IMG/VR virus record: IMGVR_UViG_3300015164_000003
Location: 1 to 42,943 of that record
Length of the DNA: 42,943 bases
From: a virus
Strand: one strand, 5' to 3'
Shown here: positions 30,499 through 39,106 of the stretch, in pieces
Layout of the letters: the number at the start of each line of letters is the position of its first letter
Numbering within the stretch: position 1 is the stretch's first letter
Position numbers and translations under genes: made by a program
The notes under the pieces: generated by a model
The model's input: only the letters and a program-made list of their open reading frames with translations
The model's database searches: none
What the model was told of the DNA's origin: nothing

Positions 30499-31878
30499 CT
30501 ACGCGGCGGTGTCGTCCATCGGCATCGGCGCAGCCGGGGGCATCGGCGCCGGGGTGGCAGCGGCGAGCTTCAGAGCCGCAGCATCAGCCACGACACGCTG
30601 CGCCTGCATCCGCTCAATCTGCACCGGCGAATAACCCAAATCCTCCTGCGCCTGCTCCACACTGATCGCCCCGGCAGTCAGGAGCTTCACCGCAGCATCA
30701 GCCTTCTGCGCCACCGTCGGGGTCTCCGGGTCACGCCAGATCGTCTCCATCGACAGCGCAGCAGGATCAGCCACACCCCCATCACGAACGAGCATCGCCA
30801 AGCGCATCACGCGCTCCCACGAACCGCCGAACACGCGCTGCTTCCGCTTCACCGTCTGGATCAGGGACGCCTCAGACGCCCTGATCGCATCGGCGGAAGC
30901 CGGGTTGTCGCCCTTGTTCGCCACCGCCAGGTAGTGCGGCGGCAGACCGGACACCGCAGCGATGTTCGCGGCGAACATGCCGATCGCCTGGATGAAGTTC
31001 GCCAACGTCGCCTCGGTGAACTGTCCGAACTGCGTGGTAGGGGAGTCCGACGTCCACACCCGGTCAGCAGCCGCATCCGACCAGCGCTTACGGATCAGCT
31101 CACGACTGCGCTCGGCAGTGCCATCCTCCGCGCCAAGATCAACACCCACCGCCCAGCGGCGCGGCATCGCATGATATTCAGCGGCCACCATCAAATCGGT
31201 CGCTAGCTTATTGATCGCATCAGACATAGGGATGATGTCCGTCAGTTCAGACTCGCCAAGCGGACGGATCAGCCGCGGCCGGTTCACAAACGGCACCACC
31301 GGGACCTGACCGAACAGGTTTTCGATCGGCTCAGACCGAAGGCGCCACTCAGCCTGCGAAGCAGCACCGGAGTCAGACCAAAACCGTTCGATACGGGTCG
31401 GGGAGTAGACCGTCAGGAACTTCTCGTCGCCCTCCTTCCACTGCTTCGCAGCCTTCACGATGCGGCGGGTCGTCGGGTCGTACTGCACAGCCATCTGAGC
31501 GGCCGACTCGACCGTGATCCGCGGTGTCGACGGGTCCTCAGGGTCGGGCCACACCATCACGAACGACCGGCCATACAGCAGCGCATCTAGGTGGCACTGC
31601 TGCGACCACTCATCAAGATCATTGGCCTGCCAGATCCGCCAAATGTCGTCGTCGGCCTTCTCCGACGCCAGGCGGAAGCCCTCCACGTCGAGGCGCTCCT
31701 CGATCGCACCCAACACCAGCCGCGGCCAGTTGATGACCAGGCTCGTAAGCCGACTGCGGGCCTTGTCGTCCAGGTCGGGGTGCAAAAAGTTCAGCGGCTG
31801 CGCACCGCGGTAGATAGCATCGAGCTGAGGGATGGTCCGCAGGTCGTTCGTGCCGTTGTGCAGCGCATCGAAGTCCAC
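30499..31878 (-). CDS. Portal protein
   Basis: 459 residues of the SPP1 gp6-like type. LDAIYRGAQPLNFLHPD, LVINWPRLVLGAIEERLDVEGFRL, LDALLYGRSFVMVWPD, VPVVPFVNRPRL and SGLPPHYLAVANKGDNPASADAIRASEASL are the usual landmarks. The C-terminal 40 residues are Ala/Pro/Met-rich. It is downstream of the terminase as normal and forms the dodecameric DNA channel. Confidence 0.92.
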   Translation of the reverse strand: MDFDALHNGTNDLRTIPQLDAIYRGAQPLNFLHPDLDDKARSRLTSLVINWPRLVLGAIEERLDVEGFRLASEKADDDIWRIWQANDLDEWSQQCHLDALLYGRSFVMVWPDPEDPSTPRITVESAAQMAVQYDPTTRRIVKAAKQWKEGDEKFLTVYSPTRIERFWSDSGAASQAEWRLRSEPIENLFGQVPVVPFVNRPRLIRPLGESELTDIIPMSDAINKLATDLMVAAEYHAMPRRWAVGVDLGAEDGTAERSRELIRKRWSDAAADRVWTSDSPTTQFGQFTEATLANFIQAIGMFAANIAAVSGLPPHYLAVANKGDNPASADAIRASEASLIQTVKRKQRVFGGSWERVMRLAMLVRDGGVADPAALSMETIWRDPETPTVAQKADAAVKLLTAGAISVEQAQEDLGYSPVQIERMQAQRVVADAAALKLAAATPAPMPPAAPMPMDDTAA

Positions 31879-31895
31879 GCAGATCCCCCCCTCTC

Positions 31896-33290
31896 TCAGA
31901 AGCTCATGAAGCGGCCAGGCCGGGCCGCCGTCGGGTTCGTGAGGCCGTGCGCGGCGAGCATCACCGCAATGAGCGGGCTGATCTCGGCCGTGCCCTTGCG
32001 GTCAATGACCCGGCCGTCACCCAACGGGCGCCAATGAGCGCCACGAACAGCCGTCGTCAGCTCACCCTGATCGTCATGCCAGGTACTACCGGCCAGCAAA
32101 GCGTCAGTGAAGGCGTTGTGCGCCCTGCCCTGATCGGCCTGCGACGGTTCCTGGGTGCCCTCGACCAGCCCGCGGGAAGCCGTGTCGGTCAGCACCTCAG
32201 CCGGACGCGCCCCCAACGCCTTCAGGCGAGCAGCCACCCATGTCGTGTCACGCCGGTAGTCCACCACCGACACCTGCACACCCCCATCAGGGCGATACCA
32301 GGCCGCCCCGATCGCCGACCACGACCGATCCGGGGCTGTTGCGACCGCATAGCGCGGAGCAGCGCCCTGCACCGCAGCCGGATCGGCCTGCCGAGCCCAC
32401 AACGACAGGTCAATCGCGGTGTCCGCGGCGCGCTCATCCACCCACTGGTTCAGGTAGGCGCGCCGGAACTCGTCCTCAGGCATCGACAGGAACTCGGCAG
32501 CGATCGTGGCCTCGTTGATCGTGTGCCCCAGCGCGGGCATGCACTCGCGCCACACCTCACGGTCCCCAGCAGGAGCGTCCTGCGGCGCCGACCACTCGAA
32601 GTAGGCGATCGCCCCCGAGTCGACCGCGAGACGGCCTGCCTTCACCTTGTCGCGGAAGAACGTGTGCTGCGGCGTGCCTGCCGTCGACACGAACCACAGT
32701 TGCGGCTCAGGGCGGGTGATCTGCGCGGGCGAGAACGCCTGCTCGAGGCGCCCGTCAGGCTGCGCGAACGCCTCGTCGACCACCGCAAGGTCCAGCGTCG
32801 AACCGTGTCCTGACTTCTCGGTGCCCGCGCTGATGTGATGGCGGCTGCCGTTCTGCCACAGCACCGCCTCGTGCCCGTTCGTCTTGCGAACGTGGAACAG
32901 CTGGCTGAGCAGCGACCGCTCGAGCATCGGGACGTGCTCGTCGATGAACTTCTTCCGCGCATCCACACCGGTCTGGGCGGCGTAGCTCATCACCTGCGGA
33001 CCGCCGAAGCCCAACGCCCGGTGGGCGAACAAGGCCAGCAGCAACGTCGTCTTACCCGACTGACGCGGGACCGTCAGGATCACCCGGCGGTACTTCAGTC
33101 GCCCCGTGGCGTTGTCGACCTCCAGCGCCACATCAGCGACGTGCTGCTGCCACGGCATCAGCGGCGTACCAAGTGCCGCAGCGAACTCGGCCACCCGGGC
33201 GCCATGGGTGGCGCACGACAGGTCGCGGCTAGTTCCGAAGCGGGGAAGACATTCCTGCGAGGAGGCGAGCGAGACCGTCGCTAGGCTCAT
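31896..33290 (-). CDS. Terminase large subunit
   Basis: 464 residues. Walker A VPRQSGKTT at 74-82 and Walker B LDLAVVDEA at 166-174 define the packaging ATPase. The nuclease half carries aspartates in RYAVATAPDRSW and VLTDTASRG. The ATG follows GAAGGAG, and the first 62 bases overlap the end of the small-subunit gene in another frame. It cuts and pumps DNA through the portal. Confidence 0.93.
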   Translation of the reverse strand: MSLATVSLASSQECLPRFGTSRDLSCATHGARVAEFAAALGTPLMPWQQHVADVALEVDNATGRLKYRRVILTVPRQSGKTTLLLALFAHRALGFGGPQVMSYAAQTGVDARKKFIDEHVPMLERSLLSQLFHVRKTNGHEAVLWQNGSRHHISAGTEKSGHGSTLDLAVVDEAFAQPDGRLEQAFSPAQITRPEPQLWFVSTAGTPQHTFFRDKVKAGRLAVDSGAIAYFEWSAPQDAPAGDREVWRECMPALGHTINEATIAAEFLSMPEDEFRRAYLNQWVDERAADTAIDLSLWARQADPAAVQGAAPRYAVATAPDRSWSAIGAAWYRPDGGVQVSVVDYRRDTTWVAARLKALGARPAEVLTDTASRGLVEGTQEPSQADQGRAHNAFTDALLAGSTWHDDQGELTTAVRGAHWRPLGDGRVIDRKGTAEISPLIAVMLAAHGLTNPTAARPGRFMSF

Positions 33291-33591
33291 CGTTCTCCTT
33301 CGGGGTCAGCTCCTCCAGCGTCGCGACGATCTGGCGCAGCGTCCCTGCCTGCTGACGCGCCTCGCTGAGAGCAGCGTCGATGTGCAGCTCCAGGTCACCG
33401 CAGTCGTCGGAGCGGATATGCACCCAGGTGCCCACGTCACCGCGGAGCAGCGCGTCAAGCTTGTCGAGCCGATCCACCAACCGACACGCCTCGACCGCCA
33501 GGACGCCCGCTGACGGGCTCAGAGCGTGACCCTTGGTCAGTGCCTCCCAGAGCGCTGCGCCGCGCTTAGCGAGGCCCTCAGGTGCCGTCAC
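33229..33591 (-). CDS. Terminase small subunit (candidate)
   Basis: 120 residues, entirely helical (LAKRGAALWEALTKGHALSPSAGVLAVEACRLVDRLDKLDALLRG) with a long ending helix (AALSEARQQAGTLRQIVATLEELTP). Size, position before the large subunit and pattern fit P27-like small subunits of actinophages, which recognise the packaging site. GTG start after GAGGCGA. Confidence 0.7.
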   Translation of the reverse strand: MTAPEGLAKRGAALWEALTKGHALSPSAGVLAVEACRLVDRLDKLDALLRGDVGTWVHIRSDDCGDLELHIDAALSEARQQAGTLRQIVATLEELTPKENDEPSDGLARLLAGMSSPLRN

Positions 33592-33616
33592 GGGGTCGCC
33601 TCGTTCCGTGCGGGGA

Positions 33617-33647
33617 GAGAAAAAAGTTAGCGGGCGGGTCCGCTAAC
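33617..33647 (-). terminator. Rho-independent terminator between HNH and terminase genes
   Basis: Perfect eight-base arms GTTAGCGG and CCGCTAAC with a 6-base loop, followed on the minus strand by a T run (TTTTTT then CTC). It should end early or HNH transcripts before the terminase genes, so the terminase operon needs read-through or its own promoter. Confidence 0.85.
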
Positions 33648-33677
33648 GATCATGTCGAGGGAGGTCGCCCCCTGGGG

Positions 33678-34352
33678 TCAGGCCTCGACGCTGAGCGCGA
33701 TCGCGGTCAGGTGCCAGTACCTGGGGTCCGTTGGTGACCACTCGGTTGTTCGTTCAGGCTTGCCATGCTGGACGCGGTGGGCAGCCCACTCGGCGAGAGT
33801 GTTGCTGCCCTTGTCCGAGTTGCATGCGGGGCAGGTGGGAAGCAGGTTCGCTAGCACGTTGGGTCCACCGCGCGACAATGGCACGACGTGATCGGGGTCG
33901 AGACGCTCTGGCTTCACACCGCAGTAGGCGCAGCAGTAGGCGAACCTGCGGGCCATGCGCATGAAGTCTGACCAGCGCCACTCGCCGTAACTGCCAGATT
34001 CACGAACGCGACGCCGTTGCTTGGCTGCCTTGCGGCTGCACTTCGATGAGCAGTTGACGATGATCGTGGTGAAGGCGTTAGTGAAGCTGGTCCCACATGT
34101 CGGGCACTCGCGGACGAGCGTCATCCACGACATGTCCTTCGCTATGGCCTGCTTGGGATGCAGGTGCTGCGCTTGGGCGTGCTTCGTGTGCCACATGCCA
34201 CATGGCTCGCAGTGCCGCCACTCGACTACGGACTTCGGGTAGCCATGCTGGAGAATCGCGCCGCACGTTCTGCTGCACGTTCGCTGGCCGCGGTAGGAGC
34301 CCTTGTATGGGGCTTCGCAGATATCGCACGGACGTACTGCGTAACGAGACAT
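33678..34352 (-). CDS. HNH endonuclease with zinc ribbons
   Basis: 224 residues. The N-terminal half has several Cys pairs (CDICEAPY, CSRTC, CEPCGMW, CPTCGTSF). The C-terminal half has the HNH core: CAYCGVKPERLDPDHVVPLSRGG, NLLPTCPACNSDKGS. HNH proteins beside the terminase often help cos cleavage in cos-type siphoviruses. Alternatively it is a free-standing homing nuclease. Confidence 0.85.
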   Translation of the reverse strand: MSRYAVRPCDICEAPYKGSYRGQRTCSRTCGAILQHGYPKSVVEWRHCEPCGMWHTKHAQAQHLHPKQAIAKDMSWMTLVRECPTCGTSFTNAFTTIIVNCSSKCSRKAAKQRRRVRESGSYGEWRWSDFMRMARRFAYCCAYCGVKPERLDPDHVVPLSRGGPNVLANLLPTCPACNSDKGSNTLAEWAAHRVQHGKPERTTEWSPTDPRYWHLTAIALSVEA

Positions 34353-34372
34353 GTCGTGCTCCCTAGTTTTAC

Positions 34373-34426
34373 GGAGAGCCCGCCGCTAGGGCGACGGACT
34401 CTCCTGGCCCCGGGGATCAACCGGGG
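34373..34426. terminator. Two consecutive hairpins upstream of HNH gene
   Basis: A 14-base-pair stem (GGAGAGCCCGCCGC with GCGACGGACTCTCC, loop TAGG; fully paired on the minus RNA with G-U pairs) lies next to a second stem CCCCGG/CCGGGG. On the minus strand TAAAAC follows, not T-rich, so it may be an attenuator or RNA-processing element instead of a terminator. Confidence 0.5.
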
Positions 34427-34445
34427 GTGCCTGCGGATCTTACCG

Positions 34446-34766
34446 TCACATCGGCCATGTGCGGGGTGCCCGTGGCCGTGGTGGCTGCCGTGCTGCCTTC
34501 TGCCTGGCTCGTCCGAGCTGCCCTGCTGCGCGCAGGTTGCACTTCACTCCGCAGGTGGGGCAGCGAGTGCCATGCGAGAAGCCGAGATAGATGCGCTTGT
34601 CGCTGTCATGGTGGTCGAGGTGGAGGTGGCTACCCATTGGGCCGAGGGGGTGGCCGCAGCGTGCGCATGGGTCGCTGTCGTGGTGTGCGAGGGCTGCTGC
34701 TTTGCGTGCCTTGTCGTGGGCGCTGCCGTGGGTTTCGCTGCGTGGCTTGGTGCGTGACCACGTCAT
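34446..34766 (-). CDS. Small HNH-type nuclease
   Basis: 106 residues. CARCGHPLGP, HLHLDHHDSDKR, GFSHGTRCPTCGVKCNLRAAG gives the two Cys pairs, the DHH core and the terminal Asn of a minimal HNH fold. The flanks are basic and disordered. It may work with the adjacent HNH gene or represent a decaying homing unit. Confidence 0.7.
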   Translation of the reverse strand: MTWSRTKPRSETHGSAHDKARKAAALAHHDSDPCARCGHPLGPMGSHLHLDHHDSDKRIYLGFSHGTRCPTCGVKCNLRAAGQLGRARQKAARQPPRPRAPRTWPM

Positions 34767-34815
34767 CGCGTGCCCTTCATGGGCGGCGCGAGGGAAAGGC
34801 GTCGCACAGGTTTAG

Positions 34816-34845
34816 ATACTTCATCCTTACCTTGGGGTAAGTCAA
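34816..34845 (-). promoter_or_regulatory. Promoter with internal palindrome
   Basis: On the minus strand TTGACT is followed by AAGTAT with an 18-base spacer (a second -10, TATCTA, lies three bases further). The spacer and -35 box contain the palindrome CTTACC-ttgg-GGTAAG (34826-34841). A repressor bound there would occlude the polymerase. The promoter faces the HNH and terminase genes. Confidence 0.55.
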
Positions 34846-34864
34846 ACAGCCGTTCGGTGTGTCG

Positions 34865-35899
34865 TCACGCTGCTTTCGTCTCGGCTTCCTCCGCTGCCGC
34901 CTTGGCCTTGCGTCGAGCGAGCGCCTCCGCTCTCAGGCGACGCCGCTCCCTCATGCCCACGACGAGGACTGCGACGGCCTCGTACTGCACCCGCTGGCGG
35001 GGATCCGCCATCACGCATGCGATGGCGAGGTGACCGCGTCGCATCCATGTCAGGACCGTCCCGACGGGCACGCCGAGGACGAGAGCGACGTGGGCGGGCA
35101 GGGACCAGCCCTCGGCGGGGGTGCTGAGCAGACGTTCTCGCAGTGCCAGCAGGTAGCGCTCCCAGGCGTATGCCTTGCCGCAGCGCTCGCAGGTCCAGTG
35201 GTCGTCGTAGCCGCCGATGCGTACGCCGTCGGCTGTGACCCGGTCGGAGACGAGCCGGACGAGGTCGCCGCCGCAGTCGAAGCATTCGGCTTCTGCGGCG
35301 ATCTTGCGTTCACTGCGGCCGGTGACGTGGAGCAGCTGCGCGTGGAGCTTGCGGAGGTCGGCGTGGAGTTCGTCGAAGGCCGGGTGGGTGGTGGCGGCCC
35401 AGCGCATGTGGACTTCGAGGTAGCCGGCGGCGCTTGCGAGCGGCCCGTTCTTGGTGGGCATCGCTGCCGGGTCACCGCGGGTGTGCCGGATTGCGTCTTC
35501 CCATTGGCACAGAACTTGCGTCACGCTGCTCACGTCGCCGTCCTTGACGGTCGCGCCGGTGTCGGACACGCCCATCCCGCCTCCGGCGAGCATCACGAGC
35601 ACATCCCCGCCGGGCAGCGGCCTGTCGTCGCTGCCACCCCGGTTGCCATCGAGGCTCACGCCGTGGAGGTGGCCGAGGTGGTGGGGGAGTTCGGCGGTGA
35701 GGGTGACGATCGCGGCGAGGGTGGCGCGGGTCGCGGTCAGGTCCTTCTCGCAGCATTGCGTCTCGTCGCGGGTGAGGCTGCGGGCACAGACGATGCACAG
35801 CGGGTGCTGACTGTCGGTGGCGTGCGATAGGAGCTGCTGACGGGGGCTGGCTTCCTCAGCGGGATCGCTCTCGAAGTCGCAGCGCAGGCACAGGCTCAC
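34865..35899 (-). CDS. Zinc-ribbon DNA-binding protein
   Basis: 344 residues. N-terminal CLRCDF and CIVCARSL pairs, then a helical centre (YLEVHMRWAATTHPAFDELHADLRKLHAQLLHVTGRSERK), a second zinc ribbon (CFDCGGDL ... CERCGKAY) and a helix-turn-helix (LPAHVALVLGVPVGTVLTWMRRGHL). Proteins with this layout are common in actinophage early regions and are thought to be regulators. It is the last gene of the early operon. Confidence 0.7.
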   Translation of the reverse strand: MSLCLRCDFESDPAEEASPRQQLLSHATDSQHPLCIVCARSLTRDETQCCEKDLTATRATLAAIVTLTAELPHHLGHLHGVSLDGNRGGSDDRPLPGGDVLVMLAGGGMGVSDTGATVKDGDVSSVTQVLCQWEDAIRHTRGDPAAMPTKNGPLASAAGYLEVHMRWAATTHPAFDELHADLRKLHAQLLHVTGRSERKIAAEAECFDCGGDLVRLVSDRVTADGVRIGGYDDHWTCERCGKAYAWERYLLALRERLLSTPAEGWSLPAHVALVLGVPVGTVLTWMRRGHLAIACVMADPRQRVQYEAVAVLVVGMRERRRLRAEALARRKAKAAAEEAETKAA

Positions 35900-36300
35900 G
35901 GCTGTGAACCGCCCTTAGCGTCTGGGTGGTTGAGATCCGTTTCGAGCCGCATGGCGAACTGCTCGATGTTCAGCCCACCGGCGTGAGCGTTCAGGTTCCG
36001 CAGCGGCCTGACCCACGACATCGGGTGCCCTCGGTCAGGATGTGCGTGCTCCACAAGGAATCGCTCCCGGGCTTCGTGACGACCGCTGACAGGCTCGGGA
36101 ACGCGGCCGACGCGGGGGATGGACAGCGTGGCGACCTCCTGGGTCCCGCAGACCATGCACTCCAGGCCGATGCGGGCAATGCCCAGCAGGCGAGTCGACG
36201 ACCAGATCGGCCACCACTTGTCGTGCGTCCGCCCGTAGGCGTAGATCACCCACGGCTGGGTCTCCTCGGCGCGCTCGGTCCACCCGTCGTTGCTCGTCAT
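35896..36300 (-). CDS. Hypothetical protein, 134 residues
   Basis: Begins MTSNDGWTERAEETQPWVIYAYGRTHDKWWPIW; a CMVCGTQEV knuckle and histidine-rich RFLVEHAHPDRGHP follow. The ATG overlaps the upstream stop. It might be a small nucleic-acid-binding protein; no family known to me. Confidence 0.6.
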   Translation of the reverse strand: MTSNDGWTERAEETQPWVIYAYGRTHDKWWPIWSSTRLLGIARIGLECMVCGTQEVATLSIPRVGRVPEPVSGRHEARERFLVEHAHPDRGHPMSWVRPLRNLNAHAGGLNIEQFAMRLETDLNHPDAKGGSQP

Positions 36301-36917
36301 GCGGCACCGGCGGCGTCTGCGTCGCGGAGCGCGTTGGCGCAGGGTTCGCACAGCGGCCGGGTGACGTGCAGGTCGGGGTGCCGGTAGATGACGATCTCGC
36401 GGCGGGTCAGTGCCCGTTTGCAAGTGGGCGTGACGCAGTGCGCTGCGACAGGTTCGGGGGCGACGGGTTCCAGCACGGGGTGCTTGCTGTTCCAGACCTT
36501 CGCCATTGCCCGTTTGGTCCAGGTCGCCGCGTCGGGTCGTACGGCGTCGTTGACGCTGGTGAACGCGCTGTCGAGGGCGCGCATGTTCCGGGGCACCACG
36601 GCGTCGGCGCCTCGTTGCCGGCCGGTTTTGAGCGCGGCGATGTACGCGCTTGGGTCGTCGGGGTCGGCATCAGGTGCGCCTTCGACGATGCGGCTGAGCC
36701 TGTCTGCCCGGATCCGCTTGACGCCCTGGCGGACGTGACCGGGCATGAGCCACTCGCCGGTGCAGGTGCGAAAGTAGCTGAGCACGAAGGTCCGACAGTC
36801 TTCGAGGTCGAGGTCGTCGAGAGCGGCCTGCCAGGCGATGACGACGGCTTCGTCGAGTTTCCGGTTGTCGTACGACGCGATGATCGTCATGAGTTGCGCG
36901 CACTCGGTGCGGTTCAT
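36297..36917 (-). CDS. Replication-associated protein, possible helicase loader
   Basis: 206 residues. MNRTECAQLMTIIASYDNRKLDEAVVIAWQAALDDLDLEDCRTFVLSYF and EWLMPGHVRQGVKRIRADRL follow the pattern of small phage helicase-loader-like N-domains. A zinc-binding end is added (CVTPTCKRALTRRE, CEPCANAL). It follows the initiator-like gene by ATGA. The loader role is inferred from this pairing. Confidence 0.55.
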   Translation of the reverse strand: MNRTECAQLMTIIASYDNRKLDEAVVIAWQAALDDLDLEDCRTFVLSYFRTCTGEWLMPGHVRQGVKRIRADRLSRIVEGAPDADPDDPSAYIAALKTGRQRGADAVVPRNMRALDSAFTSVNDAVRPDAATWTKRAMAKVWNSKHPVLEPVAPEPVAAHCVTPTCKRALTRREIVIYRHPDLHVTRPLCEPCANALRDADAAGAA

Positions 36918-37744
36918 CCGCGGGCCTCCTGGTCGGCGAAGTGCTGGACGAGCGCGAGACCTTGCGTGACACCGGTCGTAGGTCGGCTGGTGGGTCGGGC
37001 TGGTCCTTCGTCGGCCCAGCACCCAGCGTTGAGCCAGGTCGACGGGTGCTTCGTGTACGCCGGATCTCGGGTTCGGTCGTCTCGGTAGCGGGCGGCCCCG
37101 GCGATGATCACCTGAGGCGTGGCCGACCTGACGGCTTTGACCCAGGCCTTCCTGGCGGCGTCCTTGCCGACGCGATGCGGGTACGTCTGCCAGAACTGAT
37201 CAAAGACGGCGACGAGGGGGCGGGTCCTCAACGCAGTTGAGGGAGAGGGTTTTAAGTTCTCCTCTGTTCCACTGCTCCCCTGTTCCACTGCTCCAGACGA
37301 TGGATCCTCGCGCAACCCTCGCGAGAGTTCATCGGATACGGGAGCCTCGGTTGCATCGTCGCAGGTCAGAGGGGGTGACGAGTTCTGGTCGGCCTGATCT
37401 GGGGTCGGGTAGCGCGGCAGGTTGGGCCGGTCGATCTTCTGGTGCACCTCCCAGTTGTTGATGCGCAGATATGGCTTCCCGTCGACCACGTAGCGGGTCA
37501 AAAAAGCGTGTTGCAACCCTCGCGAGAGTTCATCGAGGGTTCGCTGCACATGCGCGAGGGTGGCTATCGGGTCCTCTTCGAGGGGGTACAGCTCGGCCGC
37601 GATGAGCTTCGCTACGTCCCTGCCGACGCCGTTGTCGTCGACGTAGGACCAGAGTCCGATGAAGGTCAGCCGTGACTGCATGGACAGCCCGGCGATGGAC
37701 TCGCTCTTCCAAAACTCGGGCTTGATCGAGCGGATGCGGGCCAT
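36914..37744 (-). CDS. Replication initiation protein (DnaD/replisome-organiser-like)
   Basis: 276 residues. MARIRSIKPEFWKSESIAGLSMQSRLTFIGLWSYVDDNGVGRD and DGKPYLRINNWEVHQKIDRP form the winged-helix N-domain found in many phage initiators. An acidic linker follows. The C-terminal part (FDQFWQTYPHRVGKDAARKAWVKAV, YRDDRTRDPAYTKHPSTWLNAGCW) is a second typical block. It probably recruits the host helicase to the phage origin. Confidence 0.75.
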   Translation of the reverse strand: MARIRSIKPEFWKSESIAGLSMQSRLTFIGLWSYVDDNGVGRDVAKLIAAELYPLEEDPIATLAHVQRTLDELSRGLQHAFLTRYVVDGKPYLRINNWEVHQKIDRPNLPRYPTPDQADQNSSPPLTCDDATEAPVSDELSRGLREDPSSGAVEQGSSGTEENLKPSPSTALRTRPLVAVFDQFWQTYPHRVGKDAARKAWVKAVRSATPQVIIAGAARYRDDRTRDPAYTKHPSTWLNAGCWADEGPARPTSRPTTGVTQGLALVQHFADQEARG

Positions 37745-38385
37745 CAGCCACACGCCGCTTGGGCGAGGCGGGTGGATTGACACTCAGTCAGCCACTCGGC
37801 GCATTCTTGGTCAGCCAGTTCTTCCTCAGCAATCAAGGCTGCCGTCGCCTCCTGCAGCGCGGCAACTCGGCGCCAACACACGCCACAGAAGTACTTCCAC
37901 TTGTCGTATGGCCGCGCCTTGGACGCCATCGTGATCTTGACTACGTCGTGCAACATTTTCTTGGTCATGCCAGCCGACACGAACCTGTCAAGGCTGTCCC
38001 TCCATGCGTGCTCGCGTGGGAACTCGTCCTCCTCGTCTCCGTAGCACCAGTACGTCCACTGGTCGTCGAACCAGTCGTGCCAGGCGACACGGTCCTCGAT
38101 TGACCTCTCTGCTGCGCGTACAGCGAGGGTCATCGCCTGAGCCCAGCGAACGGCGTCCTCTGCCACGTTGGCTATGAGCGGCGATCCGGGCTGGACGCTG
38201 CTCTTGCCCGCGTTGCAATCCACACAACAGGTCACGAGGTTCTCGGGGATGTCCTGCCCGCCGAGCGTCACGGGAACGACGTGGTCGATGGTGAGCTTGA
38301 CGTCTGGAGCCATCGCTCCGCAGTAGCGACAAGCGTGCTTGTCGCGGGTGTAGACCTCGAACCGTAGGCGCTTGCTGACCGCCAT
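37744..38385 (-). CDS. HNH endonuclease
   Basis: 213 residues. The HNH core is at the N-terminus: CRYCGAMAPDVKLTIDHVVPVTLGG (Cys19, Cys22, Asp34-His35) and CCVDCNAGKSS. The remaining 150 residues are helical and unfamiliar. The ATG overlaps the previous TGA as TGATG. The same frame stays open upstream for 67 codons to a GTG coupled to an earlier gene, but the extension is not protein-like and two small coupled genes fill that space. Confidence 0.85.
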   Translation of the reverse strand: MAVSKRLRFEVYTRDKHACRYCGAMAPDVKLTIDHVVPVTLGGQDIPENLVTCCVDCNAGKSSVQPGSPLIANVAEDAVRWAQAMTLAVRAAERSIEDRVAWHDWFDDQWTYWCYGDEEDEFPREHAWRDSLDRFVSAGMTKKMLHDVVKITMASKARPYDKWKYFCGVCWRRVAALQEATAALIAEEELADQECAEWLTECQSTRLAQAACG

Positions 38386-38462
38386 CAGGCAGCCTTGGGC
38401 GTGTCGTCGGCGTGCCTCTGTGCATGGCAAAGCTCGGCGTGGCATGCTGTCTTCACGGTCAC
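38385..38462 (-). CDS. Very small Cys/His peptide, 25 residues
   Basis: A GTG overlaps the previous stop; the product contains ACHAELCHAQRHADDTPK, where two Cys and three His could hold one zinc. It ends one base into the HNH start. Its evidence is the coupling on both sides and the motif; a non-coding spacer cannot be excluded. Confidence 0.4.
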   Translation of the reverse strand: MTVKTACHAELCHAQRHADDTPKAA

Positions 38463-38539
38463 CCCTCACAGGTGCTCGGTGCGAAGCGAAACCCCCGGGA
38501 CTGGTCGGAAACGGGGGCATTCGCGCTGTCCGGACCCAT
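38459..38539 (-). CDS. Very small protein, 26 residues
   Basis: MGPDSANAPVSDQSRGFRF... follows a strong GGGAGG three bases before the ATG, a short spacing. It ends with a GTGA overlap to the next small gene. No family recognised. Confidence 0.4.
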   Translation of the reverse strand: MGPDSANAPVSDQSRGFRFAPSTCEG

Positions 38540-38582
38540 TGTCCTCCCGCTGGGCTCGCATGGCTGTTCGCCTCGCCGTAGA

Positions 38583-38897
38583 TCACGCGCTCTCATCTCC
38601 TCGTGCTGCTGCCCGCCGAGCGCTGCCGACGCGCTGGCCGAGACGTTCGACGCGGTCGTCTTCGCTGGTGCGGTTCGGTGTTGCGCCCATCCCGTAGGTG
38701 GCGCGCATGTGTGCTTCGGCGAGGAGCGGATCTGGCACCGGGTTGCGTGACGGTGAGCACCCGGCGCAGCGATGCCCGCAGGCGTGCAGCAGCGCCGGTG
38801 TGGCGCCGCACAACGTGCAGGGCCGGGGGAGGGCAGCAGCAGCACGCCGGGCGACGTTGGCGGTCACGTACGGCGGGACGGTGCCCGCGTCGGTCAT
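38583..38897 (-). CDS. Zinc-ribbon-like hypothetical protein, 104 residues
   Basis: CTLCGATPALLHACGHRCAGC supplies a four-cysteine site in the middle; the C-terminus is a basic helix (VERLGQRVGSARRAAARGDE). TGATG joins it to the gene upstream. Function unknown. Confidence 0.6.
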   Translation of the reverse strand: MTDAGTVPPYVTANVARRAAAALPRPCTLCGATPALLHACGHRCAGCSPSRNPVPDPLLAEAHMRATYGMGATPNRTSEDDRVERLGQRVGSARRAAARGDESA

Positions 38898-39106
38898 CAC
38901 GCCGCCGCCTGTGTGTCGCGGCCGAGTTCGCGCCGTCGCTTGCGCTGCAGGGCGAAGTCCCCAGCCCGTTCCGCCTCGGTCTTCGCGAGCGCTTCCGCGC
39001 ACATCGCCCGGTACGTGGGGCCTTCGACCGGTCCGGCGTCGGGGATCGACGGGCCGAAGCGCTCGGCGGTGAGAGCGGCCAGCAGGTCGCTCAAGGCCGG
39101 GGTCAC
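38897..39106 (-). CDS. Hypothetical helical protein, 69 residues
   Basis: VTPALSDLLAALTAERFGPSIP then a basic helix (EALAKTEAERAGDFALQRKRRREL). GTGA overlap upstream and TGATG downstream fix the ends. No family recognised. Confidence 0.6.
   Translation of the reverse strand: MTPALSDLLAALTAERFGPSIPDAGPVEGPTYRAMCAEALAKTEAERAGDFALQRKRRRELGRDTQAAA

Noticed and set aside
38386-38586. N-terminal extension of the HNH gene from a GTG coupled to the previous gene
   Set aside because: The extension is Arg/Pro-rich without protein-like pattern, and two small coupled frames with a ribosome site occupy the same stretch.
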